Shown here: in pieces, positions 8,619-17,576 of the stretch
Numbering within the stretch: the stretch's first letter is position 1
How the letters are laid out: each line of letters starts with the position of its first letter
Program-made: the position numbers and the translations under genes
Source: VXYL01 sp963665195
GTDB lineage: Bacteria > Pseudomonadota > Gammaproteobacteria > Pseudomonadales > Azotimanducaceae
Assembly (NCBI GenBank): GCA_963665195.1
Contig: OY762070.1
Location: 1,674,001-1,738,000 of the forward strand
DNA: 64,000 nucleotides
Direction: 5' to 3'
The notes under the pieces: model-generated
The model's database searches: none
Told to the model about the DNA's origin: nothing
What the model saw: only the letters and a program-made list of their open reading frames with translations

Positions 8619-9842
8619 TTGTTCCATCCGCTCGCCGTCAACATCGGCCTGCGCTACGTGCTCTCGCGGCGCAGCTTCATATCCTTCGTCAGCGCCGTCT
8701 CGCTGGCCGGGCTGGCGCTGGCGGTGGCGGTGCTCGTGTTCGTGCAGGCGGTGGTCGCCGGCTTCGAGCGCGAGATGAACGAGCGGGTGCTGGCCATCGT
8801 CCCGCACCTCGCGGTGCGCGGCTATGCGCCGGTGCGCGACTTCGGCGCGGCGCTCGATGTGGTGGCGAGCATCGACGGCGTGGCGGCGGCGGCGCCCATC
8901 ATCGAAGGCGCCGCGCTGTTGGCTAGCGACGAGCGCGTCGTCGGCGTCAACCTGACCGGGGTGGTGCCTGGCGAGTACGACGCCGTGTCGCGCATTCTGG
9001 AATTCGCCGCCGCCCCGCCCCTGCGGGCCGGGACCTTCGACCTGCTCCTTGGCAGCCAAGCCGCGGCGCGCCTCGGCGTCCAAGTCGGCGACCGCGTCAT
9101 GGTGGTGCTGCCGGAAGCGGCGGTCACTCCCCTCGGCCTGTTCCCACGTCAGAAACGCTGCACCGTGGCGGGAATCATCGACACTGGCTCGCAGCTCGAT
9201 CGCAGCATCGCCTACCTGCATCGAGCGGACGCGGCGCGGCTGTTCCGGCGCGGCGACGCCGTGGACGGCTTTCACGTCCGCGCCGAGCGGCCGCTAGCCG
9301 TCGCCGAACTGCGCCAGCGCATCGTCGATGCCATCGGTGCCCACCGCTTCCGCGCGGACACCTGGTTCGACTCTCTCGGCAACCTCTACAACGCCATCGC
9401 CAGCACCAGAGGCCTGCTCTTTCTGCTGCTGTCGCTTTTGGTGGCGGTGGCGGCCTTCAACCTAGTGTCGAGCCTTGTGATGGTGGTGAACGAGCGGCGC
9501 GGGGACATCGCCATGCTGCGCACCATGGGCGCCGCCACGCGACTCGGCGTGGCCGCGTTCCTGACGTTGGGTACGGTCATCGCCTTGGCAGGCGTGCTGC
9601 TCGGCATCGGCGCGGGCCTTGCGCTCGGCGCGATCGCCGAGTTCGGCTTTCCGTGGCTGGAAGACGCCTTGGGGATGAGGCTGATGGGCGAGTACTTCAT
9701 CGACGAACTGCCCGTGGCCTTCGAGATGCGGGACATCGCCCAAGTGGGTGCCACGGCGATGGTGCTGTGCCTGCTCGCGGCGCTGCTGCCGGCGTGGCGG
9801 GCATCGCGGCTGCAACCGGCGGACGTGCTCAGGCATGAATGA
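8619..9842 (+). CDS. lolC: Lipoprotein-releasing ABC transporter permease (LolC/LolE family), first copy
   Basis: A 407-residue inner-membrane permease that extracts lipoproteins for transfer to LolA. Start is TTG at 8619-8621, giving MFHPLAVNIGLRYVLSRR, which lines up with the conserved family start; no in-frame ATG exists before the first helix. One N-terminal transmembrane helix (FISFVSAVSLAGLALAVAVL) is followed by a periplasmic domain and three C-terminal helices with the MacB/FtsX-type core (NLVSSLVMVVNERRGDIAML). The ATG of the ATPase gene overlaps its stop by 8 bases. Whether this copy is the LolC or LolE equivalent is not decidable by eye. Confidence 0.9.
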   Translation: MFHPLAVNIGLRYVLSRRSFISFVSAVSLAGLALAVAVLVFVQAVVAGFEREMNERVLAIVPHLAVRGYAPVRDFGAALDVVASIDGVAAAAPIIEGAALLASDERVVGVNLTGVVPGEYDAVSRILEFAAAPPLRAGTFDLLLGSQAAARLGVQVGDRVMVVLPEAAVTPLGLFPRQKRCTVAGIIDTGSQLDRSIAYLHRADAARLFRRGDAVDGFHVRAERPLAVAELRQRIVDAIGAHRFRADTWFDSLGNLYNAIASTRGLLFLLLSLLVAVAAFNLVSSLVMVVNERRGDIAMLRTMGAATRLGVAAFLTLGTVIALAGVLLGIGAGLALGAIAEFGFPWLEDALGMRLMGEYFIDELPVAFEMRDIAQVGATAMVLCLLAALLPAWRASRLQPADVLRHE

Positions 9843-10593
9843 CGCGACCCCTGCATCGTCGGCCAGAGATTTCGCGGCGCGAAGTCTCTCGAGAGGTGAG
9901 CCGGCGCTGAGCGCACGAGGGATCGTCAAGACGTTCGTGCAGGGGAACGCTCGGCTACCGGTGTTGCGCGGGGTCGATCTCGAAGTGGCGAACGGCGAGT
10001 GGGTGGGCATCGTGGGGCGGTCCGGTGCCGGCAAGAGCACGCTGCTGCATATCCTCGCGGGGCTCGCGGACCCCGATGCCGGCACCGTGCAGGTGCAGGG
10101 CCGATCCCTCACCGAGGCAAGCGCCGCCGGCCGCGCCAGCATCCGCAATGCCCGCATGGGCTTCGTCTACCAGTTCCATCACCTGCTGCCGGAGTTCACC
10201 GCGCTCGAGAACGTCGCCATGCCGCTCCTGCTCGGCGGCAGCCGCTTCGCCGTCGCGGCGGACCGAGCACGGGCCCTGCTCGATGCCGTGGACCTCGGCG
10301 AGCGCAGCGCGCACCGACCGCACGAACTATCCGGCGGGGAACGCCAGCGGGTCGCCGTGGCCCGCGCTCTCGCGCCCTCGCCAGCGGTGGTGCTTGCCGA
10401 CGAGCCGACCGGCAACCTCGACCGGCAAAGCGCCGAACGCACCCTGGAAGCAATGACGGACCTCGGTCGCCGGCAAGGCACCGCGTTCGTCATCGTCACC
10501 CACGACACGGACATCGCGACCCGCGTGGATCGCGCGCTGATGCTCGCGGGCGGCACCCTCGCCGCGCTTTCTGCGGAGCCCTCGAGTGGCTGA
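9835..10593 (+). CDS. lolD: Lipoprotein-releasing ABC transporter ATPase LolD
   Basis: A 252-residue ABC ATPase energising lipoprotein release from the inner membrane. Walker A is GRSGAGKS at about residues 61-68. The signature is LSGGERQRVAVARAL and Walker B is VVLADEPTGNLD, all canonical, with the MacB/LolD-type switch YQFHHLLPEFTALENV. The N-terminus has an extra ~25 residues before ALSARGIVKTF compared with many LolD proteins. It overlaps both neighbours by 8 bases, so the three genes are translationally coupled. Confidence 0.93.
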   Translation: MNDATPASSARDFAARSLSRGEPALSARGIVKTFVQGNARLPVLRGVDLEVANGEWVGIVGRSGAGKSTLLHILAGLADPDAGTVQVQGRSLTEASAAGRASIRNARMGFVYQFHHLLPEFTALENVAMPLLLGGSRFAVAADRARALLDAVDLGERSAHRPHELSGGERQRVAVARALAPSPAVVLADEPTGNLDRQSAERTLEAMTDLGRRQGTAFVIVTHDTDIATRVDRALMLAGGTLAALSAEPSSG

Positions 10594-11791
10594 TGCGCGT
10601 TCCGAGCTGCGCACCGCGGCGCTGATCGCCCGGCGCTATCTGCTGACTCGCAGCCACGGCTATGCGACGCTGATCAACTGGGTGTCGTTCATCGGCCTCG
10701 CCCTGGGCGTCATGATCCTCACCGCGGTGGTGAGCGTCATGAACGGCTTCGACCGCGAGATCGCCGTGCGCCTGCTGAGCGCCATGCCGCATGCAGTGGT
10801 GACCGGAACGGGCGACGGCCTGGCGACGGAGCTTCCCGGCACCGTGCATGTCGGGCGCTACTTCGAGGGCGAAGCGATGCTGGTGGAGGGCGGTTCCGTG
10901 CATTTCGTCGCGCTGGCCGGCTTGGAACAAGGCGGCCTCGCCGAGCTCGCCGAGACGCTGGGCGACGGCGTGCTGTCCCTAGCGGCGAAGCGCGACGGCA
11001 TCGTGCTCGGCGCCCGCCTCGCCGTCGCCAAGCGTCTCGCCATCGGCGATCCGGTGACCCTCGCCTTGGCGACGCCGGGCGGGCGCGGCGTGCGATCGCG
11101 CTTCGAGCGCTTCGAACTGGTCGGCACGTTCGAGGTCGGCGCCACGGCCGACTCGGCGCTCGCCATCGCGAGTCGCGAGGAAATCGTCCGGCGCGGCCTG
11201 CTCGGCGCCGGAAGCGACGGCTGGCGGCTGCATTTCGCCGATCCCTTCAACGCCGGGGCGAACGCCGACGCCATTCGCGAGGCGCTGCCGTCAGCGGCGA
11301 GCGTGCGGTTTTGGATGGCCGACTACGGCGAGCTGTTCCGCGCGGTGAGGATCGAAAAGGCGATCATGTTCGCGCTGCTGGCGCTGGTCGTCGCCATCGC
11401 CGCCTTCAACATCGTCTCCGGCCAGGCGATGCTGGTCAACGACAAGCGCAGCGACATCGCCATGCTCGCCACCATGGGCGCCTCCAAGCGCCTGCTGGTG
11501 GCGACGTTCTTCCTGCAAGGCTTCGCAGTGGCCTCCATCGGCATCGCCGGCGGCCTCGCCGCAGGCGTCCTCGTAGCCCTCAACGCCGATGCCTTGGTGG
11601 GCATCGCCGCCAGCCTGGTCGGCACGAGCTTCATCGACGGCACATGGTTCGATCACGTGCCGTCGCTGATCCTGCCGGCGGACCTGCTGCTCATCGCCGC
11701 CATGTCACTCGGCGTCGCGCTGCTCGCGGCCCTGCTGCCAGCGCTGAAGGCCATCGGCGAGCATCCGGCCGCAGCGCTGCACGCGGCCTGA
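10586..11791 (+). CDS. lolE: Lipoprotein-releasing ABC transporter permease (LolC/LolE family), second copy
   Basis: A 401-residue permease paralogous to the gene before lolD. The GTG at 10586-10588 overlaps the lolD stop by 8 bases. N-terminal helix INWVSFIGLALGVMILTAVVSVMNGFDREI, periplasmic domain, and C-terminal helices with NIVSGQAMLVNDKRSDIAMLATMG are as expected. Two different permeases flanking one ATPase is the classical LolCDE heteromer of gammaproteobacteria, rather than the single LolF homodimer seen in some lineages. The LolC/LolE assignment between the copies is arbitrary. The next gene starts 18 bases downstream. Confidence 0.9.
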   Translation: MADARSELRTAALIARRYLLTRSHGYATLINWVSFIGLALGVMILTAVVSVMNGFDREIAVRLLSAMPHAVVTGTGDGLATELPGTVHVGRYFEGEAMLVEGGSVHFVALAGLEQGGLAELAETLGDGVLSLAAKRDGIVLGARLAVAKRLAIGDPVTLALATPGGRGVRSRFERFELVGTFEVGATADSALAIASREEIVRRGLLGAGSDGWRLHFADPFNAGANADAIREALPSAASVRFWMADYGELFRAVRIEKAIMFALLALVVAIAAFNIVSGQAMLVNDKRSDIAMLATMGASKRLLVATFFLQGFAVASIGIAGGLAAGVLVALNADALVGIAASLVGTSFIDGTWFDHVPSLILPADLLLIAAMSLGVALLAALLPALKAIGEHPAAALHAA

Positions 11792-11809
11792 TCCGAGGGG
11801 AGTCGCACA

Positions 11810-14800
11810 ATGCCAGCAAGCCATCGCACCGCCGTGTCGCAACGCGCTTCCTGGATTCTCGGCGCGTGCATTGCCGTCGCGCAATCGGCATCGGCCGCAA
11901 CCAACGTGAGCATCCCGGATGCGAACCTGCGCGCCACGGTGGAGGTCGAACTCGGCAAGGCGCCGGGAGGAACGATCAGCGACGAGGAGATGGCGACCCT
12001 CGATCGCTTGGACGCGCGAGGCGCCGGCGTCGTCGACTTGACTGGACTCGAACACGCCACGGGCCTCATGTGGCTCGATCTCCGGGAAAACAAGATCGCG
12101 AGCGTCGCGTCGCTGTCCCGCTTAAGCGCGCTGACGTGGCTGTCCCTCGGCCGCAATCGCATCGCGGACATCTCGCCGCTGGCCGGACTCACCGGCCTGA
12201 CGTGGCTGTCGCTCGGCACCAACCGCATCGAGGACCTCTCGCCGCTGGCGGGCCTGGTGGCCGTACGCAGGCTGTATCTCGGCGACAATCGGATCGCCGA
12301 TCTCGCGCCGCTCGCGGGTCTCGTTTCGCTGCACCGCCTGTATCTGGCCCGCAACCGGATCACGGACATCGCGCCGCTGGTTGCGAACACGGGCCTTGAC
12401 GACGGCGACCGTGTGGACCTGCGCGGCAATCCGCTCCATGAGGACGCCGGCCGCGCAGGCATCCTCAGCTTGACGGAACGCGGCGTGTCGGTGCTCAGCG
12501 ACCTGCCCGCGGCCGTGCGCATCCCGGACGACAACCTGCGCGCAGTGCTGGAGAGAGCGCTCGGCAAGACGCCGGGCGAGGTAATCACGGAAGACGAGAT
12601 GGCGACCTTGACGCACTTGAACGCATCGCACGCCGGCATCGTCGACCTGACCGGGCTCGACTACGCCACCGGTCTCGCCAGCCTGAGCCTCTCGGGCAAT
12701 GAGATCGTGGATGCCGAGCCATTGGCGAGCCTGAGCGCACTGAGGTCCCTCTCACTCGACTCCAACCGGATCGCTGAGGTCTCGCCGCTTCATGGATTGA
12801 CCCGCCTGAAGAGTCTTGCGATCAGCGCCAATCAAGTCTCGGATGTCTCGTCGCTCGTGGGCTTGAGCGAGTTGGAGGTACTGTGGCTCGGCAACAACCC
12901 GATCTCAGATATCTCGCCTCTGTCGAGCCTAACCGCCCTGACAGGGCTGTATGTCGGTTGGAGCGAGGTCACGGATGTCTCGCCGCTCTCGAATCTACGC
13001 GCACTGACTTGGCTTGAAATGAGCCGCAACCGGATCGCCGATCTCTCGCCACTGTCCGACCTGACCGAACTCACCTACCTCTCGTTACGCAGCAACCGGG
13101 TGTCGGACATCTCGCCGCTGTCCAAGCTGACAAAGCTCGCCGACTTGGATCTCGACTACAACGAGCGCCTGCTCCGCGACCTTTCGCCGCTCTCGCACCT
13201 GACGAAGCTCACCACGTTGAACCTGCGACGCAGCCTTGCCGCGGGCACGGACCTGTCGCCGCTCTCGAGCCTGACCGGTTTGACGAGGCTCATGCTGTCG
13301 GGCTCGGAAATCGAGGACGTTTCTCCGCTGTCGCGACTGACTAGCCTCGAGACGCTGGATCTAGCCTGCAACCAGATCGCGGACCTCTCCCCGCTGGCGG
13401 GCCTGACCAAACTCACGGCACTGGACCTCGCTCTGAACGCCTGGGAAATGGCCGGGTTGGCCGGTTGGTACCCGTGCGGGCAAGACACGGGCAACAACAT
13501 CTCGGATGTCGCGCCGCTGGCCGAGCTGTCTAGCCTGACGAGGTTGTACCTCGGAGGCAACGCCATATCGGATATATCCGCGCTAGCGGGTCTGACGCGC
13601 CTAACATCGCTTCGGCTGTCGGACAACGACATCGCGGACATCGCGCCTCTGGCCGAGTTGGTCCATGTCCGGGAACTGCACCTGGCGAACAACCGCATCG
13701 GCGACATCGCGCCGTTGACGAGCCTGACGCAACTGCGGGATCTGCGGTTGGGTGGCAACACGATCGAGGACATCCAACCGCTGACCGGCCTCGTTCGCCT
13801 GCGCACCCTGCACCTGGCCAACAACCGCATCGCCGATATTTCGCCGCTTGTGGCCAACGTCGGGATCGCCTCCGGCGACGACGTGGACCTGAGCGGCAAT
13901 CCGCTGAACGACGAGTCGGTTCTGCAGCATGTGCCCGCTCTCCAAGCGCGCGGCGTGGCACTGACGTACACGGTGCCCGTCCACCTCCCGGGATCCCGCT
14001 TCGCCTACATCTACGACGACATCGTGCTGGTCATGCATGTGGAGGAGGACGTGGGCGACAAAACGGTGTACGACGACGGTCTGCCGCTCGCCGAGTACGC
14101 GACCGACCTTCTCGCGCATTTCGACGACGCATTCGACTACCTGCTGTTCTTCTCCAACCTGGACTCGATCTCGGAGCACAGTTCGAGCCCCTACTACGGC
14201 ATCTACCTCTCGGTGATGAACGACACCGAGGGCATTGGCGTCTCGGAGTTCTACGACAACAGCTACGGTTCGGCCGGCAAGCTGCGCGGAGTCATCCACT
14301 TCCCCTACAACCGCGCCCTGGCCGACGGCCCGTCCCTGCACGAGCTGCAGCACGCCTGGTCGAACTACGTCATTCCGACCGCTGTGGGCGCCCATTGGGG
14401 ATTCAGCAGCGCTGATGGGCAGCTCGGCGGTTTCAAGACCCGCAACCTCGTCGAGCTGGGCGCGGGCCGTTACGCCGCGGGCCGCTTCGGCACGTTCGCC
14501 AACGGCGGCAATCGACCCGCCTACAGTCCGATCGAACTGTATTTCGCCGGCTTCCTGCCAGCTGAGGAAGTGCCGGACCTCTGGGTGGCCGCAGATGGCG
14601 AGTGGCTAGTCGAGGGTGACGAGTTCGTCTACACCGACGACGGCCAGCCGATCTTCACTGCTAGCGACGTACAGACCTACACCGTAGGCGACATCATCGA
14701 GACGCACGGGGCGCGACTTCCGCCAATGCACGAGGCGCAATGGCACCATCGGGCCGCGGCAGTCCTGCTGACGGACGATGCCCATCCCGCGACAGCCGCC

Positions 14801-15073
14801 CAGCTTGAGCGCCTGAGCGAACACGCGACGAACTTCAGCATGCCTCGAAACGACGCCTACACGGGCACGCACAACTACTACGAGGCGACCCGAGGCAGGG
14901 GATCGATCACATTCGCCGGGCTTTCGGCGCTGCGCAAGAGCACCGCCGCCGCCCCCAACAACCTTCCGGCATCCTTCGGTGAAACGCCGCCCATGTACAT
15001 GACGATGCGTAACGGTCGATGCTTGGCCATCGCGCGGCAACCGGGAGGCGCCGAGACACCGCTGGCCCCATAG
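11810..15073 (+). CDS. Secreted leucine-rich-repeat protein with HELQH metallopeptidase-like domain
   Basis: A 1087-residue exported protein; GAGGGGAG precedes the ATG. A signal peptide ends near residue 30 (VAQSASA). Internalin-type 22-residue leucine-rich repeats, consensus L-x-x-L-x-x-L-x-L-x-x-N-x-I-x-D-I-x-P-L-x-x, run from about residue 80 to 700. They are interrupted near residue 233 by a second copy of the N-terminal cap (IPDDNLRAVLERALGKTPG), so the ectodomain is an internal duplication. The C-terminal ~380 residues carry H844-E-L-Q-H848 and a later YSPIELYFAGF (E909), a zinc-metalloprotease (gluzincin-like) arrangement. It could bind and cleave surface or partner proteins. It sits 18 bases behind the second Lol permease gene. 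Confidence 0.8.
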   Translation: MPASHRTAVSQRASWILGACIAVAQSASAATNVSIPDANLRATVEVELGKAPGGTISDEEMATLDRLDARGAGVVDLTGLEHATGLMWLDLRENKIASVASLSRLSALTWLSLGRNRIADISPLAGLTGLTWLSLGTNRIEDLSPLAGLVAVRRLYLGDNRIADLAPLAGLVSLHRLYLARNRITDIAPLVANTGLDDGDRVDLRGNPLHEDAGRAGILSLTERGVSVLSDLPAAVRIPDDNLRAVLERALGKTPGEVITEDEMATLTHLNASHAGIVDLTGLDYATGLASLSLSGNEIVDAEPLASLSALRSLSLDSNRIAEVSPLHGLTRLKSLAISANQVSDVSSLVGLSELEVLWLGNNPISDISPLSSLTALTGLYVGWSEVTDVSPLSNLRALTWLEMSRNRIADLSPLSDLTELTYLSLRSNRVSDISPLSKLTKLADLDLDYNERLLRDLSPLSHLTKLTTLNLRRSLAAGTDLSPLSSLTGLTRLMLSGSEIEDVSPLSRLTSLETLDLACNQIADLSPLAGLTKLTALDLALNAWEMAGLAGWYPCGQDTGNNISDVAPLAELSSLTRLYLGGNAISDISALAGLTRLTSLRLSDNDIADIAPLAELVHVRELHLANNRIGDIAPLTSLTQLRDLRLGGNTIEDIQPLTGLVRLRTLHLANNRIADISPLVANVGIASGDDVDLSGNPLNDESVLQHVPALQARGVALTYTVPVHLPGSRFAYIYDDIVLVMHVEEDVGDKTVYDDGLPLAEYATDLLAHFDDAFDYLLFFSNLDSISEHSSSPYYGIYLSVMNDTEGIGVSEFYDNSYGSAGKLRGVIHFPYNRALADGPSLHELQHAWSNYVIPTAVGAHWGFSSADGQLGGFKTRNLVELGAGRYAAGRFGTFANGGNRPAYSPIELYFAGFLPAEEVPDLWVAADGEWLVEGDEFVYTDDGQPIFTASDVQTYTVGDIIETHGARLPPMHEAQWHHRAAAVLLTDDAHPATAAQLERLSEHATNFSMPRNDAYTGTHNYYEATRGRGSITFAGLSALRKSTAAAPNNLPASFGETPPMYMTMRNGRCLAIARQPGGAETPLAP

Positions 15074-15211
15074 CCGTCCACGTTGCGCGCAACCGGACGA
15101 CGATGTTGACCCGTGCGGAAGACGGCGGCGTGAGCCTCGTTGCTACGACGTAGGCCTCGTGGCGTTCGCCCCGCGCAGATCCGACGTTTCCGGCCGCCTC
15201 TCCATTGGGCG

Positions 15212-15763
15212 TCATCCGGACAGGATTTCTCGTGCCTTCCGATCATCGTCTGCTTCGAGCCGGTGTCGGGTATAGACGTGCTTGCTAGGGAACATCTCCT
15301 TGAACTCCTGCTTGTACTGGTCGTCGACGATGACGAACCGATCGATCTCCGGGTGCATGTCCAGATACTCTCGGATCTCTCCGGCCCGGTCGCGACCCAG
15401 CACTTCCTCGTCCGTCGTCTTGTCCCGGACATAGCTCCCCAGCCCATGGATGTGGAAGTACTCCTTGAGCGTCGCCACAGACTTGCCTATCCGCCAGGCC
15501 GAGCTCACCACGATTTGCGCTCCGAAATCCTCGCACAGCCTGCGCAGTCTCTCGACCGCTTCGGCGTCCCAGTCATAGCGGATCGCGCCGAGGTCGTACT
15601 TGTCGTGCTCAAGGTATGCCTCGTTCTCTAGCTCGTCGGCGAGCTCGCGTTTCAGGGCGTCCAGGTCGTGTCGGAACCGCCTCTGGCTTTCCCCAGGTTG
15701 GAGCACGCCGTCGATGTCCAGGAAGATCACCGTGTGCCCCGCGACTGCCTCGTCCTCGATCAT
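15212..15763 (-). CDS. HAD-superfamily phosphatase-like protein
   Basis: A 183-residue protein with the HAD motif I VIFLDIDGVLQ, where D-x-D is the phospho-accepting pair. It also has motif II VVSSAWR and a C-terminal motif RFVIVDDQ giving the acidic residues for magnesium. It resembles the small stand-alone HAD domains annotated as Swiss-army-knife RNA-repair-like. Its ATG overlaps the stop of the FG-GAP gene in an ATGA, so the two are coupled on the minus strand. The natural substrate, nucleic-acid end or small phosphate ester, is not evident. Confidence 0.75.
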   Translation of the reverse strand: MIEDEAVAGHTVIFLDIDGVLQPGESQRRFRHDLDALKRELADELENEAYLEHDKYDLGAIRYDWDAEAVERLRRLCEDFGAQIVVSSAWRIGKSVATLKEYFHIHGLGSYVRDKTTDEEVLGRDRAGEIREYLDMHPEIDRFVIVDDQYKQEFKEMFPSKHVYTRHRLEADDDRKAREILSG

Positions 15764-17427
15764 TGCTCTTCCTCATCTCCTACCGGCTTTGGCGCAGCGC
15801 CCGACACTGGACCGCGCCGCAGAACATGGTAGCGGTCCACGGCCAACGGCCCGAACCGTTCGATGCTGCCATCCGGCCAAGTGACGCGGAGGCGGCGCGA
15901 GACGTCGTCTGCCCCGAGACCGAACAGCAGGCGCGGTTCGTGCGCGGAGGCGTAGCTGCCGTCCGTCCCGTAGCGCCGCCGCTGGCATGGGCCGTCCGCC
16001 GTCTCCAGTTGTACCACGCTGCCGGCGACGGGCAAGCCGGGAGCCCGCAACTCGATGCCGAGCCAGTGGTTGCCGCGAGCGTCGTTGCGGTAGAGCCTCG
16101 CGGCACCTCGGTTGTTGGTGACCACGATGTCCAAGTCGCCGTCGTTGTCCAAATCCGCGAACGCCGTGCCGCGGCTGACTTCCTCCGCCGCGAGCGCCGG
16201 TACCGCGACATGTCGGTAGCGGCCGCCGTCGTTCAGCCAGAGCTGGTTCTGCTGGCGCAGCGGCAGGCCGAGCGGGCCGGGATCTTGGCCACTGATCGCC
16301 GTGACCGCGCCGTTGGCACTGAAGATGTCGAGGTCCCCGTCGTTGTCCGCATCCAGCCAGCCGCCGCCGAAGCCGGTGAACGGGATGCTGGCCTCGGCAA
16401 CGCCAGTGGCATTGGAGCGATCCATGAACCAGCCCTTGCCGTCGTTCTGGTAGAGCGTGTTGGTCTGCACGGCGAGATGCGTCATGAACAGGTCCACATC
16501 GCAGTCGCCGTCGAAGTCCTCGGCATCGACGCCCATGCTGGCTTCCACATGGCCGTCGCCGTTCACCGCGACGCCGGCCAAGAGCGCCTCGTCCTTGAAG
16601 CGGCCGGCGCCCCGGTTCAGCCAGAGCAGGTTGTCCGTCATGTCGTTGGCGACGTAGAAGTCCGTTCGTCCATCGCCGTTGAAGTCCTCCGCGACGACGC
16701 CCAGGCCTGCGCCTAGCTTGTCCGGGATCGCCATCGGCGCCGCTTGGAACCCGCCGTCGCCCAGATTGCGGTAGAAGCGATCGCGGCTCGGCGCGTAGAC
16801 CTCCGGCGAGCAGTAGCTCGGCGCCTCCAAGTCGTCGCGGCAGACCTTGTGCGTCGCCACCGTGAAGTCCACGTAGTTGGCAACGTAGAGGTCCAGCCAG
16901 CCGTCGCCGTCGGCATCGGCAAAGCTCGCGCTGACGGACCAGGCGCTGGCGTCGTCCCACGCGCGCTCCCGGAAGCCGCCGTTGCCAAGGTTCTCGAACA
17001 GGCGGTTGGGACCGAAGTCGGCGACGAAGACGTCGAGGTCGCCGTCGTTGTCGATGTCGCCCGTGGCGATGCCCATGCCGTAGCCATCGGCGCAGATGCC
17101 GGCGGTCTCGGTAACATCGACGAAGCGCAACCGGCCTGCTTCGGTGACGTTGCGGTAGAGCCGGTCACAAGGCCGCTCGCCCTCCCCTCGCAGAGGCCCT
17201 CCCTGTACGAGCCAGAGATCCATGCGGCCGTCGCCGTCGAAATCCAGCACGCCGACGCCGGCGCCCATGATCTCCGCCAGCCACAGTTCGCCGGCCATGC
17301 CGTTGACGTGCTCGAAGTCGAGCCCGGCATCCGCCGCCACTTCAACGAAGCGCGGCGCGGCGAACACCAAGGACGCCCCGAACAGCGCGGCGACGAGAAG
17401 CAGGCACCGTGTACAATGCGCCCTCAA
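15760..17427 (-). CDS. Exported FG-GAP/VCBS repeat protein with ASPIC/UnbV domain (CRTAC1 family)
   Basis: About 555 residues of secreted beta-propeller. Seven or so calcium-loop repeats of the type D-x-D-x-D-G-x-x-D-L are visible (DFDGDGRMDLWLV, DIDNDGDLDVFVAD, DADGDGWLDLYVAN, DFNGDGRTDFYVAN, DADNDGDLDIFSAN and others). A C-terminal ASPIC/UnbV segment ends LRVTWPDGSIERFGP. I place the start at TTG 17425-17427, which gives a clean signal peptide (RCLLLVAALFGASLVFA) and stops short of the tRNA-Pro on the other strand. The next upstream ATG (17487) lies inside the tRNA. Cell-surface or periplasmic carbohydrate/protein binding is typical; no specific function is known. Confidence 0.85.
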   Translation of the reverse strand: MRAHCTRCLLLVAALFGASLVFAAPRFVEVAADAGLDFEHVNGMAGELWLAEIMGAGVGVLDFDGDGRMDLWLVQGGPLRGEGERPCDRLYRNVTEAGRLRFVDVTETAGICADGYGMGIATGDIDNDGDLDVFVADFGPNRLFENLGNGGFRERAWDDASAWSVSASFADADGDGWLDLYVANYVDFTVATHKVCRDDLEAPSYCSPEVYAPSRDRFYRNLGDGGFQAAPMAIPDKLGAGLGVVAEDFNGDGRTDFYVANDMTDNLLWLNRGAGRFKDEALLAGVAVNGDGHVEASMGVDAEDFDGDCDVDLFMTHLAVQTNTLYQNDGKGWFMDRSNATGVAEASIPFTGFGGGWLDADNDGDLDIFSANGAVTAISGQDPGPLGLPLRQQNQLWLNDGGRYRHVAVPALAAEEVSRGTAFADLDNDGDLDIVVTNNRGAARLYRNDARGNHWLGIELRAPGLPVAGSVVQLETADGPCQRRRYGTDGSYASAHEPRLLFGLGADDVSRRLRVTWPDGSIERFGPLAVDRYHVLRRGPVSGAAPKPVGDEEEQ

Positions 17428-17428
17428 C

Positions 17429-17505
17429 CGGGGCGTAGCGCAGTCTGGTAGCGCATCACACTGGGGGTGTGGTGGTCGTCGGTTCAAATCCGGCCGCCCC
17501 GACCA
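17429..17505 (+). tRNA. tRNA-Pro (anticodon GGG), CCA encoded
   Basis: A complete cloverleaf can be folded. The 7-bp acceptor stem pairs 17429-17435 with 17495-17501. The D arm is GCGC/GCGC. The anticodon stem is TCACA/TGTGG with loop CTGGGGG, giving anticodon GGG. The T arm is GTCGG/CCGGC with loop TTCAAAT. Discriminator A at 17502 is followed by genomically encoded CCA at 17503-17505. It reads CCC and CCU proline codons. It separates the divergent FG-GAP and DUF1015 genes. Confidence 0.95.
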
Positions 17506-17550
17506 GCTTCATCCAAGCGCAAGCGCGTAACATAGCACGCCGCTTCGATC

Positions 17551-17572
17551 CGTCGAGTCGCCGTCGAGTCGC
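17551..17572. repeat. Perfect 11-bp tandem duplication
   Basis: CGTCGAGTCGC occurs twice head to tail just after the tRNA and five bases before the GTG start of the DUF1015 gene. It lies where the ribosome-binding site would be and may be slippage debris or a small regulatory element. Nothing more can be inferred. Confidence 0.6.
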
Positions 17573-17576
17573 CATA

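Noticed and set aside
12100..13900. Dense DNA-level repetition resembling a repeat array or CRISPR
   Set aside because: The period follows the 22-residue protein LRR unit with varied codons; no identical spacers or direct DNA repeats.
17429..17505. tRNA-Pro as an integration site for a genomic island
   Set aside because: No integrase, no duplicated tRNA 3' end and no composition break next to it.
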